A DNA stretch of 38,615 nucleotides. Source: Deltaproteobacteria bacterium. GTDB taxonomy: Bacteria > Desulfobacterota > Desulfobacteria > Desulfobacterales > C00003060. Shown piece by piece: positions 13,733 through 21,460 of the stretch; the first letter of the stretch is position 1, and each line of letters begins with the position of its first letter. The DNA is taken from assembly GCA_019309815.1 (NCBI GenBank), contig JAFDFO010000002.1, positions 1 to 38,615 on the forward strand, in the 5' to 3' direction. The translations under genes were made by a program, and so were the position numbers. The notes beneath the pieces are model-generated. The model made no database searches, was not told the origin of the DNA, and was given only the letters and a program-made list of their open reading frames with translations.

Positions 13733-14449
13733 ATGGCTAAAAAGAAGCGCATTACAAGGAAACAGCTCTTGAAAGAGCCGGATGAATTTCTCACCGTTTC
13801 AGCCAAAACTATTCAGTTTATGGCCAATAATCGAAGACTGGTTCTTGGCGTGGCTATGGGCGTGGTAGCCGCGGCCCTATGCATAGCCGGGTTGCGGTAT
13901 TCCTCACAGGTATCTGAGCGCAAGGCCTATGCCTTGTTTGAGCAAGGACGCATACGTTATTTGGCTGAACTTCTTGGGAGAACCTCGCCCCTGTCCCTTG
14001 ATGAAACTGCCGAACCATTTGAGCGGGTGCTTGAGAAATATCACTCAACAGATGCAGCGCCGTTGAGCCTCATGGCATACGCAAACTTGAGCTACCACAT
14101 GGGCAACTACCAACGGGCGATTGACCTGTATCAAAGGGCCCCCGGTGCTTTCCACAAAGATGGTGCTGTCCTGAAGCTCATCTGGAACGGGCTTGCATAT
14201 GCGTATGAGGCCCAAGACAACTTCGAGTCGGCTGCAGAACACTATCAGAAGATAACGGCTGCTCAGGATGAATTCATGAAGGGAGATGCGTACTATAATT
14301 ATGCACGGATGATGGAAGCGATGAATGATCAGGAAAAAGCCATTGAGGCATATAAGGAGGTAGTCAAAGCGTATCCCGATTCGGTCGGCTTTCAGATTGC
14401 CAGAGAAAAGGTACTTCGTCATGAGAGTGTTTCAGTGGCTGCGAAGTAG
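13733..14449 (+). CDS. Membrane-anchored tetratricopeptide protein (YfgM-like)
   Basis: 238 residues: a basic cytoplasmic start (MAKKKRITRKQLLKEPDEFL), one membrane helix (about residues 40-62, LVLGVAMGVVAAALCIAGL), then a periplasmic helical repeat region. At least three TPR-like units are readable: LMAYANLSYHMGNYQRAIDLY, IWNGLAYAYEAQDNFESAAEHY and YYNYARMMEAMNDQEKAIEAY. The plan resembles YfgM/TPR_21 proteins that sit at the Sec translocon, but the sequence is not close enough to assign this. AGGAGATACC precedes the ATG. It follows pyrF directly and is followed by a 339-bp leader region belonging to paaK. Confidence 0.75.
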   Translation: MAKKKRITRKQLLKEPDEFLTVSAKTIQFMANNRRLVLGVAMGVVAAALCIAGLRYSSQVSERKAYALFEQGRIRYLAELLGRTSPLSLDETAEPFERVLEKYHSTDAAPLSLMAYANLSYHMGNYQRAIDLYQRAPGAFHKDGAVLKLIWNGLAYAYEAQDNFESAAEHYQKITAAQDEFMKGDAYYNYARMMEAMNDQEKAIEAYKEVVKAYPDSVGFQIAREKVLRHESVSVAAK

Positions 14450-14493
14450 CCTGATCGTGAAGGCAGACAGGAGAGCAGCTCAGATTATTTTGC

Positions 14494-14522
14494 TTGACAT
14501 TGGCCCAAAAATCCTCTAATGG
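14494..14522 (+). promoter_or_regulatory. Candidate promoter of the paaK leader
   Basis: TTGACA (14494-14499), a 17-bp spacer and TAATGG (14517-14522), or TCTAAT with 15 bp. The -35 box is perfect and the -10 box is weak. It would produce an untranslated leader of about 260 nt before paaK. Confidence 0.45.
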
Positions 14523-14580
14523 ATCACTTTAATGAAGCGGTATCATTACTATTTTGCGGATATCATGATGTTCTTCTTTG

Positions 14581-14744
14581 GGCGGTTCCGATTCTTTTTT
14601 GGAGGTCCGCCTGTGGGTCTTCGTAGGATCTGCAGCCGCTGACGAAAACGAACCATGGGTAGACGAACTCCGGTACCCCATGGTTTTTTTGTGTTGTTAG
14701 CAAGCACAGGCCATGGGGCGGAGCTCCGTGGCCTGTTCCGCTTG
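14581..14744 (+). ncRNA. Structured leader RNA upstream of paaK (possible attenuator or small RNA)
   Basis: Four hairpins follow one another. P1: GGCGG (14581-14585) with CCGCC (14607-14611). P2: TTCGT (14620-14624) with ACGAA (14642-14646), enclosing CAGC-C-GCTG. P3: the terminator at 14651-14690. P4: CAAGC plus ACAGGCCA (14701-14713) with TGGCCTGT and GCTTG (14729-14744), a 13-bp stem with a 3-nt bulge and a CGGAGCTCCG core. CCCCATGG in the P3 right arm is the exact complement of CCATGGGG in P4, so P3 and P4 compete. No long open frame exists here. It matches no riboswitch class that I recognise. Confidence 0.5.
14651..14690 (+). terminator. Intrinsic terminator inside the paaK leader
   Basis: AACCATGGG (14651-14659) pairs perfectly with CCCATGGTT (14677-14685), followed by a run of T to 14690. 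The loop is 17 nt and contains ACTCCGG. It lies about 100 bp upstream of the paaK start, so it either ends the upstream transcript or acts as a regulated attenuator. Confidence 0.7.
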
Positions 14745-14788
14745 GTACAGATATCAGTTCTGAAGGTCTTGGGAAGGAGTTAGGGAAC

Positions 14789-16090
14789 ATGATCTATGAT
14801 AAAGAGCTTGAAACCCTGCCAAGGCATGCTTTAGAAGCGATAAAGCTGAAACGGCTTCAGGATCTGGTTGAAAGGGTATACGCGACTGTCCCGTTCTACA
14901 AAAAGGCCTTTGACGAAAAGGGGATCAAACCTGACGAGATCAGATCCCTCGAAGATCTACAAAAACTCCCCTTTACCTTGAAGCAGGACCTGCGAGACAA
15001 TTATCCGTTCGCCATGTTTGCCACTCCCATGGAAAAGGTAGTGCGCATCCACGCCTCCTCCGGCACCACAGGCAAACCCACGGTGGTCGGTTACACCCAA
15101 AAAGATATTGACACATGGTCAGAGCTCATGGCTCGTACCCTGGCGGCCGCCGGCGCGCATAAGGGGGACATCGTCCATAACGCTTATGGCTACGGGCTCT
15201 TTACCGGAGGCCTGGGCTTTCACTACGGTGCGGAGCGATTGGGCGCGTCGGTTATTCCGGTCTCCGGCGGCAACACCAAACGACAAGTGCTGCTGATGAA
15301 GGACTTTGGCCCCACTGTCTTGACCTGTACCCCATCCTACGCCCTGCGTTTGGGTGAGGTGGCCGCCGAGGAGGGGGTCGATTTTAGATCGCTCAAATTC
15401 AGGGTGGGCGTTTGCGGTGCAGAGCCCTGGAGCGAGAGTATGCGTGAGGAGATTGAGAACAAACTCGGGATTGATGCAGTCGACATCTACGGCCTGAGCG
15501 AGATCATAGGACCGGGTGTTTCCGTTGAATGCATAGAGGCGAAACAAGGCCTCCATGTCTTTGAGGATCATTTCATCGTAGAGACCATTCATCCGGAAAC
15601 CGGCGAATCCGTTCCTTACGGGGAGCCGGGAGAGCTTGTCTTTACCACACTTACCAAGGAGGCATTTCCGCTGATTCGATATCGGACCCGGGACCTCTCC
15701 GTGCTGAACCAAGAGCCCTGCAAATGCGGCAGGACCCTGGTTCGCATGGGACGCATCACGGGACGCTCTGACGATATGCTTATTATTCGGGGGGTGAACG
15801 TATTTCCGTCACAGATCGAAAGTGTACTCTTGGCCAGAAAGGATGTAGCCCCGTACTACCTGCTGATCATCGACCGAAAAGAGCACTTGGACACCTTGGA
15901 GGTGGACGTTGAGATCACCGAAGAAGCCTTCTCCGGTGCTGTGAAAGACCTTCAATCTGTGGAAAGAGACATTGAAAAGGATATCAAAGACCTGTTGGGG
16001 GTTTCGTGCACGGTCCGTTTGGTCGAACCCAGAACCATCCAGCGGAGCGAGGGTAAAGCTCAGAGGGTCATAGACAAACGCAAACTGTAG
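14789..16090 (+). CDS. paaK: Phenylacetate-CoA ligase family enzyme
   Basis: A 433-residue AMP-forming aryl-acid CoA ligase, the usual PaaK length. Motifs in order: LPFTLKQDLRDNYPF (about 62-76), the AMP/P-loop HASSGTTGKPTVVGYT (about 90-105), YGYGLFTGGLGFHYG, TCTPSYALRLGE, CGAEPWSESMR, YGLSEIIGPGVSVEC (A5 core), GELVFTTLTKEAFPLIRYRTRD and GRITGRSDDMLIIRGVNVFPSQIE with a zinc-like EPCKCGR. It would activate phenylacetate or a related aromatic acid to its CoA thioester in the cytoplasm. GGAAGGAG precedes the ATG. The ACT protein and liv genes downstream make amino-acid (phenylalanine) breakdown or uptake of aromatic acids a likely context. Some paralogues act on indoleacetate; the substrate is not settled. 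Confidence 0.93.
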   Translation: MIYDKELETLPRHALEAIKLKRLQDLVERVYATVPFYKKAFDEKGIKPDEIRSLEDLQKLPFTLKQDLRDNYPFAMFATPMEKVVRIHASSGTTGKPTVVGYTQKDIDTWSELMARTLAAAGAHKGDIVHNAYGYGLFTGGLGFHYGAERLGASVIPVSGGNTKRQVLLMKDFGPTVLTCTPSYALRLGEVAAEEGVDFRSLKFRVGVCGAEPWSESMREEIENKLGIDAVDIYGLSEIIGPGVSVECIEAKQGLHVFEDHFIVETIHPETGESVPYGEPGELVFTTLTKEAFPLIRYRTRDLSVLNQEPCKCGRTLVRMGRITGRSDDMLIIRGVNVFPSQIESVLLARKDVAPYYLLIIDRKEHLDTLEVDVEITEEAFSGAVKDLQSVERDIEKDIKDLLGVSCTVRLVEPRTIQRSEGKAQRVIDKRKL

Positions 16091-16104
16091 CAAAGGAGCG
16101 TGTC

Positions 16105-16536
16105 ATGCGAGTCGAACAAATATCCGTATTCTTGGAGAACAGGACGGGTCGGCTTGCCGAGATAACTCGCGTGTTGGGAGACGCTGGCGTTAATATTCGT
16201 GCACTCTCCCTGGCCGACACGTCTGATTTCGGCATTCTCCGCCTGATCGTTAGTGACAACGAGAAGGCAACAGAAGCCCTGAAAGAACATGGGTTCACCG
16301 TCGGCAAGACCAGCGTGGTTGCAGTCGAAGTTGAAGACAGACCCGGAGGGTTGAATCGTATCTTGGAGATCCTGAGCAAAGAGGATGTCAACGTGGAATA
16401 CATGTACGCCTTTGTCCAGCACAGCGGTGCGAACGCGCTCATGATCTTCCGCTTTGATGATATTGATGCTGCAGTGAAACTCCTTATAGACAACGACATC
16501 AAGATACTGGAAGGAAAAACAGTGTATACCCTGTAG
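16105..16536 (+). CDS. Tandem ACT-domain amino-acid-binding protein
   Basis: 143 residues composed of two ACT domains. The first (about 1-70) begins MRVEQISVFLENRTGRLAEI and contains LGDAGVNIRALSLADT; the second (about 72-142) begins VVAVEVEDRPGGLNRILEIL and contains VNVEYMYAFVQHSG. The two N-R-G-L / D-R-P-G-G-L turns are where ACT pairs bind amino-acid ligands. It follows paaK by 14 bp after CAAAGGAGCG, and this paaK-ACT pairing is widespread in anaerobic bacteria and archaea. A ligand-sensing regulator of the pathway is likely, but no target is known. No catalytic domain is present. Confidence 0.9.
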   Translation: MRVEQISVFLENRTGRLAEITRVLGDAGVNIRALSLADTSDFGILRLIVSDNEKATEALKEHGFTVGKTSVVAVEVEDRPGGLNRILEILSKEDVNVEYMYAFVQHSGANALMIFRFDDIDAAVKLLIDNDIKILEGKTVYTL

Positions 16537-16589
16537 CCTCAGCTCCATGTGTGGCTACCAAAGACACCCTACAAAGGAGGCAAGGAACG

Positions 16590-17777
16590 ATGAAACGGAA
16601 AGAGACAATTGGCAAGGGTGCGGTTTATCTGATAGCCGCTGTTCTGGTGGCAACCTTTACCCTCATTCCGGTTGCGGAGATCTATGCCCAGGAGGCATAC
16701 AAGGTTGGGGCGGTTTTCTCGGTAACAGGGAGGGCTTCTTTCCTGGGCGACCCTGAAAAGAAGACCGCTATGATGCTTGCTGAACAGATCAACGCAGCAG
16801 GAGGAATTGGTGGTCACCCATTGGAATTAATCGTCTATGACGACGAAGGGGACCCCACAAAGTGTGCCCTTTCTGTCAGGAAACTGATCACCCAGGACAA
16901 GGTTTGCGCCATCATCGGGCCCTCTTTGAGCGGCTTTTCCTTGGCTGTTCTTCCAGAGGCGGAGAAGCACAAGATACCTCTGGTGTCATGCGCGGCCAGC
17001 TATAAGATTGTCCACAACGAAAAGACGGGTAAACCGTACAAATGGGTCTTCAAGGTGCCCCAGTCCGACAGTATGGCGGTGGAAGCGATTTACGATCACA
17101 TGAAAAAACGTGGCATTAAGAAGATTGCTATTATGACAGGTACCACAGGTTTTGGCAAAAGCGGCCGGGGTGAGTTGACACGGCTGGCTCCCAAGTACGG
17201 CATAACGATCGTCGCTGATGAAACATACGGTCCAAAGGATACGAGCCTTGCAGCCCAACTTACCAAGATTAAGGGATTGGCTCCACAGGCTATTGTGAAT
17301 TGGTCGATTGGGCCGACCCAGGTGATTGCCTTGAGAAACTGTCAAGAGTTGGGAATGACCAACGTCACCTTCTACCAGAGCCATGGCTTTGGAAGCAAAA
17401 AGAACATCGACCTGGCAGTTGGCGCTGCTGAAGGGGTCTTCACGCCTTTGGGAGCCTGCAACTATGCTGAGATCCTTCCAGATGACCACCCGCAAAAAGG
17501 GGTCACCATGGAATACCGCAGAGCTTATACAATGAAGTACTTTGAACCTGTCTCGTCCTTTGGCGGTCATGCCTGGGATGCGCTTAGCCTGGTCGTCCAG
17601 GCCTTGAAGGCTGTGGGTTGTGACCATGCAAAGATCAGGGATCATATAGAAAATACCAAGGACTTCGTAGGGCAACACGGCGTTTTCAGCTTCTCGCCGA
17701 AAAACCATAACGGCCTGACCAAAAAGGCCTTCCAGATGATTGTGGTGAAAAACGGGGCTTGGGCTTTTGCCGATTAG
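16590..17777 (+). CDS. ABC transporter substrate-binding protein, branched-chain amino acid type
   Basis: 395 residues beginning with a signal peptide (MKRKETIGKGAVYLIAAVLV then ATFTLIPVAEIYA, with likely cleavage before QEAYK). The mature part opens YKVGAVFSVTGRASFLGDPE, a Peripla_BP_6/LivK start, and has IGGHPLELIVYDDEGDP, AIIGPSLSGFSLAVLP, a hinge region with GTTGFGKSGRGELTRLA and FGGHAWDALSLVVQAL. The start at 16590 follows CAAAGGAGGCAAGG; an in-frame ATG 13 codons upstream lacks a ribosome site. Because it lies after paaK and the ACT gene, the ligand may be an aromatic acid or amino acid rather than leucine. It works in the periplasm with the two permeases downstream. Confidence 0.92.
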   Translation: MKRKETIGKGAVYLIAAVLVATFTLIPVAEIYAQEAYKVGAVFSVTGRASFLGDPEKKTAMMLAEQINAAGGIGGHPLELIVYDDEGDPTKCALSVRKLITQDKVCAIIGPSLSGFSLAVLPEAEKHKIPLVSCAASYKIVHNEKTGKPYKWVFKVPQSDSMAVEAIYDHMKKRGIKKIAIMTGTTGFGKSGRGELTRLAPKYGITIVADETYGPKDTSLAAQLTKIKGLAPQAIVNWSIGPTQVIALRNCQELGMTNVTFYQSHGFGSKKNIDLAVGAAEGVFTPLGACNYAEILPDDHPQKGVTMEYRRAYTMKYFEPVSSFGGHAWDALSLVVQALKAVGCDHAKIRDHIENTKDFVGQHGVFSFSPKNHNGLTKKAFQMIVVKNGAWAFAD

Positions 17778-17786
17778 TCCAGAGCG

Positions 17787-17838
17787 AGGCGTGTCCGAGA
17801 CTGTCAAGTGAATAAAGCTGCGTGACTCGGACACGCCT
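17787..17838 (+). terminator. Strong hairpin between the binding protein and permease genes
   Basis: AGGCGTGTCCGAG (17787-17799) and CTCGGACACGCCT (17826-17838) form a perfect 13-bp stem with a 26-nt loop, followed by TTTGTTTGTT. It starts 10 bp after the binding-protein stop. In such operons a partial terminator or 3'-end stabiliser here raises binding protein above permease levels. Confidence 0.75.
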
Positions 17839-18008
17839 TTGTTTGTTGATCCGATTTTCGTTCAAGATAAAGATGCATGAGTTTGCTCGGGGCCTTGAAG
17901 CCTTTCCATGGCTCAACGGCCCCGTTCCTCGCTGAGGACTCCGGGTCCACTCGAATGCCTACCTGCGCGCGGGGCCACAATCGGCGGTACGCTAATAGTT
18001 GATTGATT

Positions 18009-18911
18009 ATGGAAGAGATTTCATTCGCAAGCCAGCTTCTCCAATACACCATAACCGGGATTACTGTTGGTAGCATCTATGCCATGGTGGCCATCGGGTT
18101 TAGCGTGATCTACAACGTTACTGAGGCCATCAATTTTGCACAGGGCGAATTTGTGATGCTTGGCGGCTTGATTATGGTTTTCCTTCAGGTTGCCTTGCAC
18201 ATACCCCTCGTTTTTTCATTCGCGCTCACGATCGTGGTCGTCACAGTAGTCGGCATACTTCTGCACCGTCTGGCTATCAGGCCTATTCGAGAGCCATCGG
18301 TTCTCTCCATGATCATAGCCACCATCGGGGCCTCTTTCTTCATAAGAGGGGCGGCCATGTTTATATGGGGAAAAGATCCCTTTGATCTGCCCCCCTTTTC
18401 CGGTCGAAATCCTATCGCTTTCTATGGCGCGATGATACAACCCCAGAGTCTGTGGGTTGTCGGCTTTCTCGTTGCCGTAGTGGTTGTTCTCACACTCTTT
18501 TTTGATCGCACCATCCTCGGGAAGGCATTACGGGCCTGCGCGGTCAACCCGAACGCATCGAGCCTGGTGGGCATCAACGTGAACTATATGATCCTCCTTT
18601 CATTTGCGCTGAGTGCAGCCATCGGTGCCATAGGAGGCATTGTGATCACCCCCATTTCTCTCATGGAGTATGATCGCGGGGCCATGTTGGCAGTCAAAGG
18701 CTTTGCAGCATGTGTGCTTGGAGGAATGGGGAGTTTTTATGGAGCCATCATAGGGGGCCTGATCATCGGACTTATAGAGTCGCTGGGAGCGGGCCTCATC
18801 TCATCCGGATACAAGGATGCTTTTGCCCTTTTGGTTCTGCTCTTTGTCCTCTTCCTCAAACCAAGTGGCCTGCTGGGCAGCATGGAGATTAGCAAGATAA
18901 AGGAATTCTGA
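18009..18911 (+). CDS. livH: Branched-chain-type ABC transporter permease (LivH family)
   Basis: 300 residues with about eight hydrophobic helices. Typical features: the first helix with TITGITVGSIYAMVAIGFSV, then YNVTEAINFAQGEFVMLGG (the conserved N-F-A-G-E-F motif), RACAVNPNASSLVGINVNYM (the cytoplasmic EAA-like loop that contacts the ATPase), and GMGSFYGAIIGGLIIGLIE towards the end. The ATG at 18009 is preferred over a TTG two codons upstream; neither has a strong Shine-Dalgarno site. It is separated from the binding-protein gene by 231 bp containing a terminator-like hairpin, and from livM by 33 bp. Confidence 0.92.
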   Translation: MEEISFASQLLQYTITGITVGSIYAMVAIGFSVIYNVTEAINFAQGEFVMLGGLIMVFLQVALHIPLVFSFALTIVVVTVVGILLHRLAIRPIREPSVLSMIIATIGASFFIRGAAMFIWGKDPFDLPPFSGRNPIAFYGAMIQPQSLWVVGFLVAVVVVLTLFFDRTILGKALRACAVNPNASSLVGINVNYMILLSFALSAAIGAIGGIVITPISLMEYDRGAMLAVKGFAACVLGGMGSFYGAIIGGLIIGLIESLGAGLISSGYKDAFALLVLLFVLFLKPSGLLGSMEISKIKEF

Positions 18912-18944
18912 GTTTGTTTGGATTTCTCTTAGGCTTTCTTCACC

Positions 18945-19916
18945 ATGGATAGACTACCATTCAAAAAGAACAGGGACATTCTGCATCTGACGGGGTTCAG
19001 TCTAGGCCTCCTCTTGTTTCCTTGGCTTGCCCAGCATGTCTCCATTTTTTCCCATTACATGGATGTGATGGTCTTTGCGGGAATTTACAGTATCATGACC
19101 ATTGGCCTGTGTCTCCTCATGGGGTATGCGGGCCAAATTTCGTTGGGACATGCCGCGTTCTTTGGCCTTGGTGCCTATATCTCGGGGGTGGTCACTACAA
19201 AGTACGGGATCAATCCATGGCTATGTCTTCTCATGGGGATGGCAGTTTCTTCAGTCGTAGCCGTCATCATAGGAGCCCCCTCTTTGAAACTGAGAGGGCA
19301 CTACCTGGCCATGGCGACCCTGGCCTTTTGTATTATCATCACGATTGTCTTCAATGAGAATGTGGAATTGACAGGGGGCCCTGATGGACTTGCGTTTATC
19401 CCGGGAATGTCTCTTATGGGATATCCCCTCGATTCGATCGCCAAGTACTATTACCTTGTTTGGGGTTTTGTTCTTTTGTCATTACTTATCAGCCTCAATA
19501 TCATTCGCTCCAGGGTGGGCCGGGCCATGCGATCAATACACGGGAGCGAACTGGCAGCCAGCGCCATGGGAGTCAATATCTCTAAGTACAAGATCTACGT
19601 GTTTGTCGTTTCGGCTGTCATGGCCTCTGTGGCGGGAAGTCTTTATGCCCACTACCTGAACTTCCTTAGTCCCGCCAGCTTCGACCTCTTTGTGTCCATC
19701 AAGCTCCTGATCATGATCATTCTGGGTGGGATGCACAGTGTTTGGGGAGCAGTGGTAGGCGCAGCGCTTATTACTTTTCTAAATTACGAGTGGCTGCACT
19801 ACTTTGAGGAAGCCGAAGGCATGATATACGGGCTGATCATCCTGGTGATCATCATCTTTCTTCCCCGGGGGTTGGTCAGTGTGCCCGGGAAGGTAAGAAG
19901 GATTTGGACAAGATAG
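18945..19916 (+). CDS. livM: Branched-chain-type ABC transporter permease (LivM family)
   Basis: 323 residues, polytopic. The family hallmark GYAGQISLGHAAFFGLGAYISG is clear (about residues 61-82), with LKLRGHYLAMATLAF after it, GRAMRSIHGSELAASAMGVN as the ATPase-coupling loop and GGMHSVWGAVVGAALITFLN near the end. The start is ATG 18945; the Shine-Dalgarno site is weak. It is the last gene of the plus-strand unit. The livG and livF ATPase genes that normally follow are absent: the next gene, 12 bp on, runs the other way. The transporter must use ATPases encoded elsewhere. Confidence 0.92.
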   Translation: MDRLPFKKNRDILHLTGFSLGLLLFPWLAQHVSIFSHYMDVMVFAGIYSIMTIGLCLLMGYAGQISLGHAAFFGLGAYISGVVTTKYGINPWLCLLMGMAVSSVVAVIIGAPSLKLRGHYLAMATLAFCIIITIVFNENVELTGGPDGLAFIPGMSLMGYPLDSIAKYYYLVWGFVLLSLLISLNIIRSRVGRAMRSIHGSELAASAMGVNISKYKIYVFVVSAVMASVAGSLYAHYLNFLSPASFDLFVSIKLLIMIILGGMHSVWGAVVGAALITFLNYEWLHYFEEAEGMIYGLIILVIIIFLPRGLVSVPGKVRRIWTR

Positions 19917-19928
19917 AGTGGGTCGCTA

Positions 19929-20972
19929 TTACAAAGGCCAGTAGGATTCTTGGACTTTCATCACATCTTTCACGATTCCGGGTGCCGCCCCTTTTTCCAA
20001 ACCTTCCAAGTCATCAGCGCTCAAGATACTCTCTCCCACGAGCTCTTTTAAGACGGCCTTTGCAGACTCCCTGAGACCTGTAAGATGATACCCTCCCTCC
20101 AAGGTGATGGCCAGCCTCTCGGAGGCGCATTCCTTGGCAAGCGCCATGATCAGACGTGTCATGGCCGCGTAACCCTTTGGTGTGACCTGCATGCCTCCAA
20201 GGGGATCTGCCACGTACGTGTCAAACCCGGCAGATACAAAGATCAGTTCCGGCTTGAAAGCTCTCCCTATTGGACAAAGGATCTGCTCAAAGATCTTGAA
20301 AAAGTCAGCGTCCCCGTAACCTGAAGACAATGGAACGTTGACAGTGAACCCCATCCCTTCTCCGCGTCCGACCTCCCTCATACCTCCTGTCCCAGGATAG
20401 TGAGGATACTGGTGTGTGGAAAAATAGAGGACATCCGGGTCTTCATAGAAGCTGTTCTGAGTTGCGTTGCCGTGGTGGAGATCCCAGTCAATGATCAGGA
20501 TCTTCTTCAGCCCATGGGTCTTTATGGCGTAGCGGGCACCTAGGGCGACATTGTTGAAAAGACAGAAGCCCATGGCCCGATCTTTTTCCGCATGATGCCC
20601 GGGCGGCCTCACCAGGGCAAAACCGTTTCTTACGGTGCCGTCAAGGATCCTGTCCACCAGGGAAAACAGACCACCCACGGCCAGGCTGGCTGCCTGATAC
20701 GAAAGGGATGTGGTCTGGGTATCAGGATCAAGTGACGCGTGGGGCTTCCCGTCCGTGGCAGCTACCCTCTGGATATGGGAAGGGCTGTGGATCCATGCCA
20801 GCTCATCGTGAGTGGCAGGGCGTGGTGAGATTGTCACAAACCTTCCTGCCATGTCTTCCGCTTCAATCATCTCATAGATAACTTGCAGACGCTCGGGGCT
20901 TTCAACGTGAGGAAAGCCGGCAAGGTGCTGTTTGTAAAGGTCGTGGCAGACTATGCCCGTCTTTGACGACAT
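19929..20972 (-). CDS. Histone deacetylase family (acetoin-utilisation AcuC-like) protein
   Basis: 347 residues of the zinc-dependent arginase/deacetylase fold. Readable motifs: HVESPERLQVIYEMIE, HSPSHIQRV, VRPPGHHAEKDRAMGFCLFNN (the tandem catalytic histidines), ILIIDWDLHHGNATQN (zinc-binding D-x-H), YFSTHQYPHYPGTGG, FVSAGFDTYVADPLGG (second metal aspartate) and ITLEGGYHLTGL with its conserved tyrosine region. All catalytic residues are present, so it should be an active deacetylase; polyamines, acetylated enzymes such as acetyl-CoA synthetase, or other amides are possible substrates. The ATG at 20972 follows CCAAGGAGCATATT; 27 codons of open frame upstream cross a repeat and are discounted. 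It converges with livM. Confidence 0.92.
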   Translation of the reverse strand: MSSKTGIVCHDLYKQHLAGFPHVESPERLQVIYEMIEAEDMAGRFVTISPRPATHDELAWIHSPSHIQRVAATDGKPHASLDPDTQTTSLSYQAASLAVGGLFSLVDRILDGTVRNGFALVRPPGHHAEKDRAMGFCLFNNVALGARYAIKTHGLKKILIIDWDLHHGNATQNSFYEDPDVLYFSTHQYPHYPGTGGMREVGRGEGMGFTVNVPLSSGYGDADFFKIFEQILCPIGRAFKPELIFVSAGFDTYVADPLGGMQVTPKGYAAMTRLIMALAKECASERLAITLEGGYHLTGLRESAKAVLKELVGESILSADDLEGLEKGAAPGIVKDVMKVQESYWPL

Positions 20973-21000
20973 AATATGCTCCTTGGTGTTTGAGGTGGCG

Positions 21001-21028
21001 TGTGCCTTGGGCCTTGCGCCTTGCGCCA
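21001..21028. repeat. Heptamer tandem array upstream of the deacetylase gene
   Basis: Four exact-period units: TGTGCCT, TGGGCCT, TGCGCCT, TGCGCCA. The period and style match the arrays at 2316 and 27841, but the unit sequence differs. No inverted partner is seen nearby. Confidence 0.65.
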
Positions 21029-21106
21029 TAAACCTTAATCTCACACCTGACAAGACATTACAAGAATTGAAGCCGCGGTTGGTATTCTCTCGGGGAAGTC
21101 TTTATT

Positions 21107-21122
21107 GGTGCTGACCAGCACC
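21107..21122 (-). promoter_or_regulatory. Short perfect hairpin 15 nt after the UGA of the 48-aa peptide
   Basis: On the minus strand the sequence reads GGTGCTG-GT-CAGCACC: a 7-bp perfect stem with a 2-nt GU apex. The apex lies 22 nt after the UGA. Outer GGU/ACC and the GU apex match the apical part of the E. coli fdhF SECIS; the bulged U of that element is missing. It may instead be a simple 3' hairpin. Confidence 0.35.
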
Positions 21123-21137
21123 TCGGGCTTTGATCTT

Positions 21138-21284
21138 TCAAGACGCACAGAGTTGACCGCCGCTTTTTTCGTTCGCCTTGGCTATACGCTCCAGTAGCCT
21201 TTTGAACCAGCCCTTCTTCACATCCTGTTCAGGCTTTGCTACATGTTCACATCGTATCAAAGGGCGGTTCTGTTCACGCGTCAT
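21138..21284 (-). CDS. 48-residue conserved-looking peptide with a KGWFKRLLERIAKAN motif
   Basis: A short frame starting MTREQNRPLIRCEHVAKPEQ, then DVKKGWFKRLLERIAKANEK and SGGQLCAS before UGA. The KGWFKRLLERIAKAN core forms a basic amphipathic helix; I recall small deltaproteobacterial proteins with the same core and a cysteine-containing tail, none with known function. The upstream GAGGATATGAGAAG gives a modest ribosome site. The terminal UGA could be a plain stop or a selenocysteine codon, in which case 11 more residues (KIKARGAGQHQ) follow to TAA. It lies 165 bp upstream of the deacetylase gene on the same strand and divergent from moaB. Confidence 0.6.
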   Translation of the reverse strand: MTREQNRPLIRCEHVAKPEQDVKKGWFKRLLERIAKANEKSGGQLCAS

Positions 21285-21460
21285 TTCTTCTCATATCCTC
21301 TGGGTAGATAGCAGCCAACGCCTTATCGTTTGTTTGCACAAAATACTGTTGCCAGGCCAGCTTGTCAACAGCATTCGCCGCTTTTCCCCTTGACAACAAG
21401 TTGTTACCGCACTACACCCGATGGCTACCACGCTTATAAGAACCTCATAGCCGATATCCC

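Noticed and set aside
14581..14690. 6S RNA or signal recognition particle RNA
   Set aside because: Length and terminator fit loosely, but the 6S central bubble and the SRP tip motif (GGUCAGG with GGAAGCAGCC) are absent.
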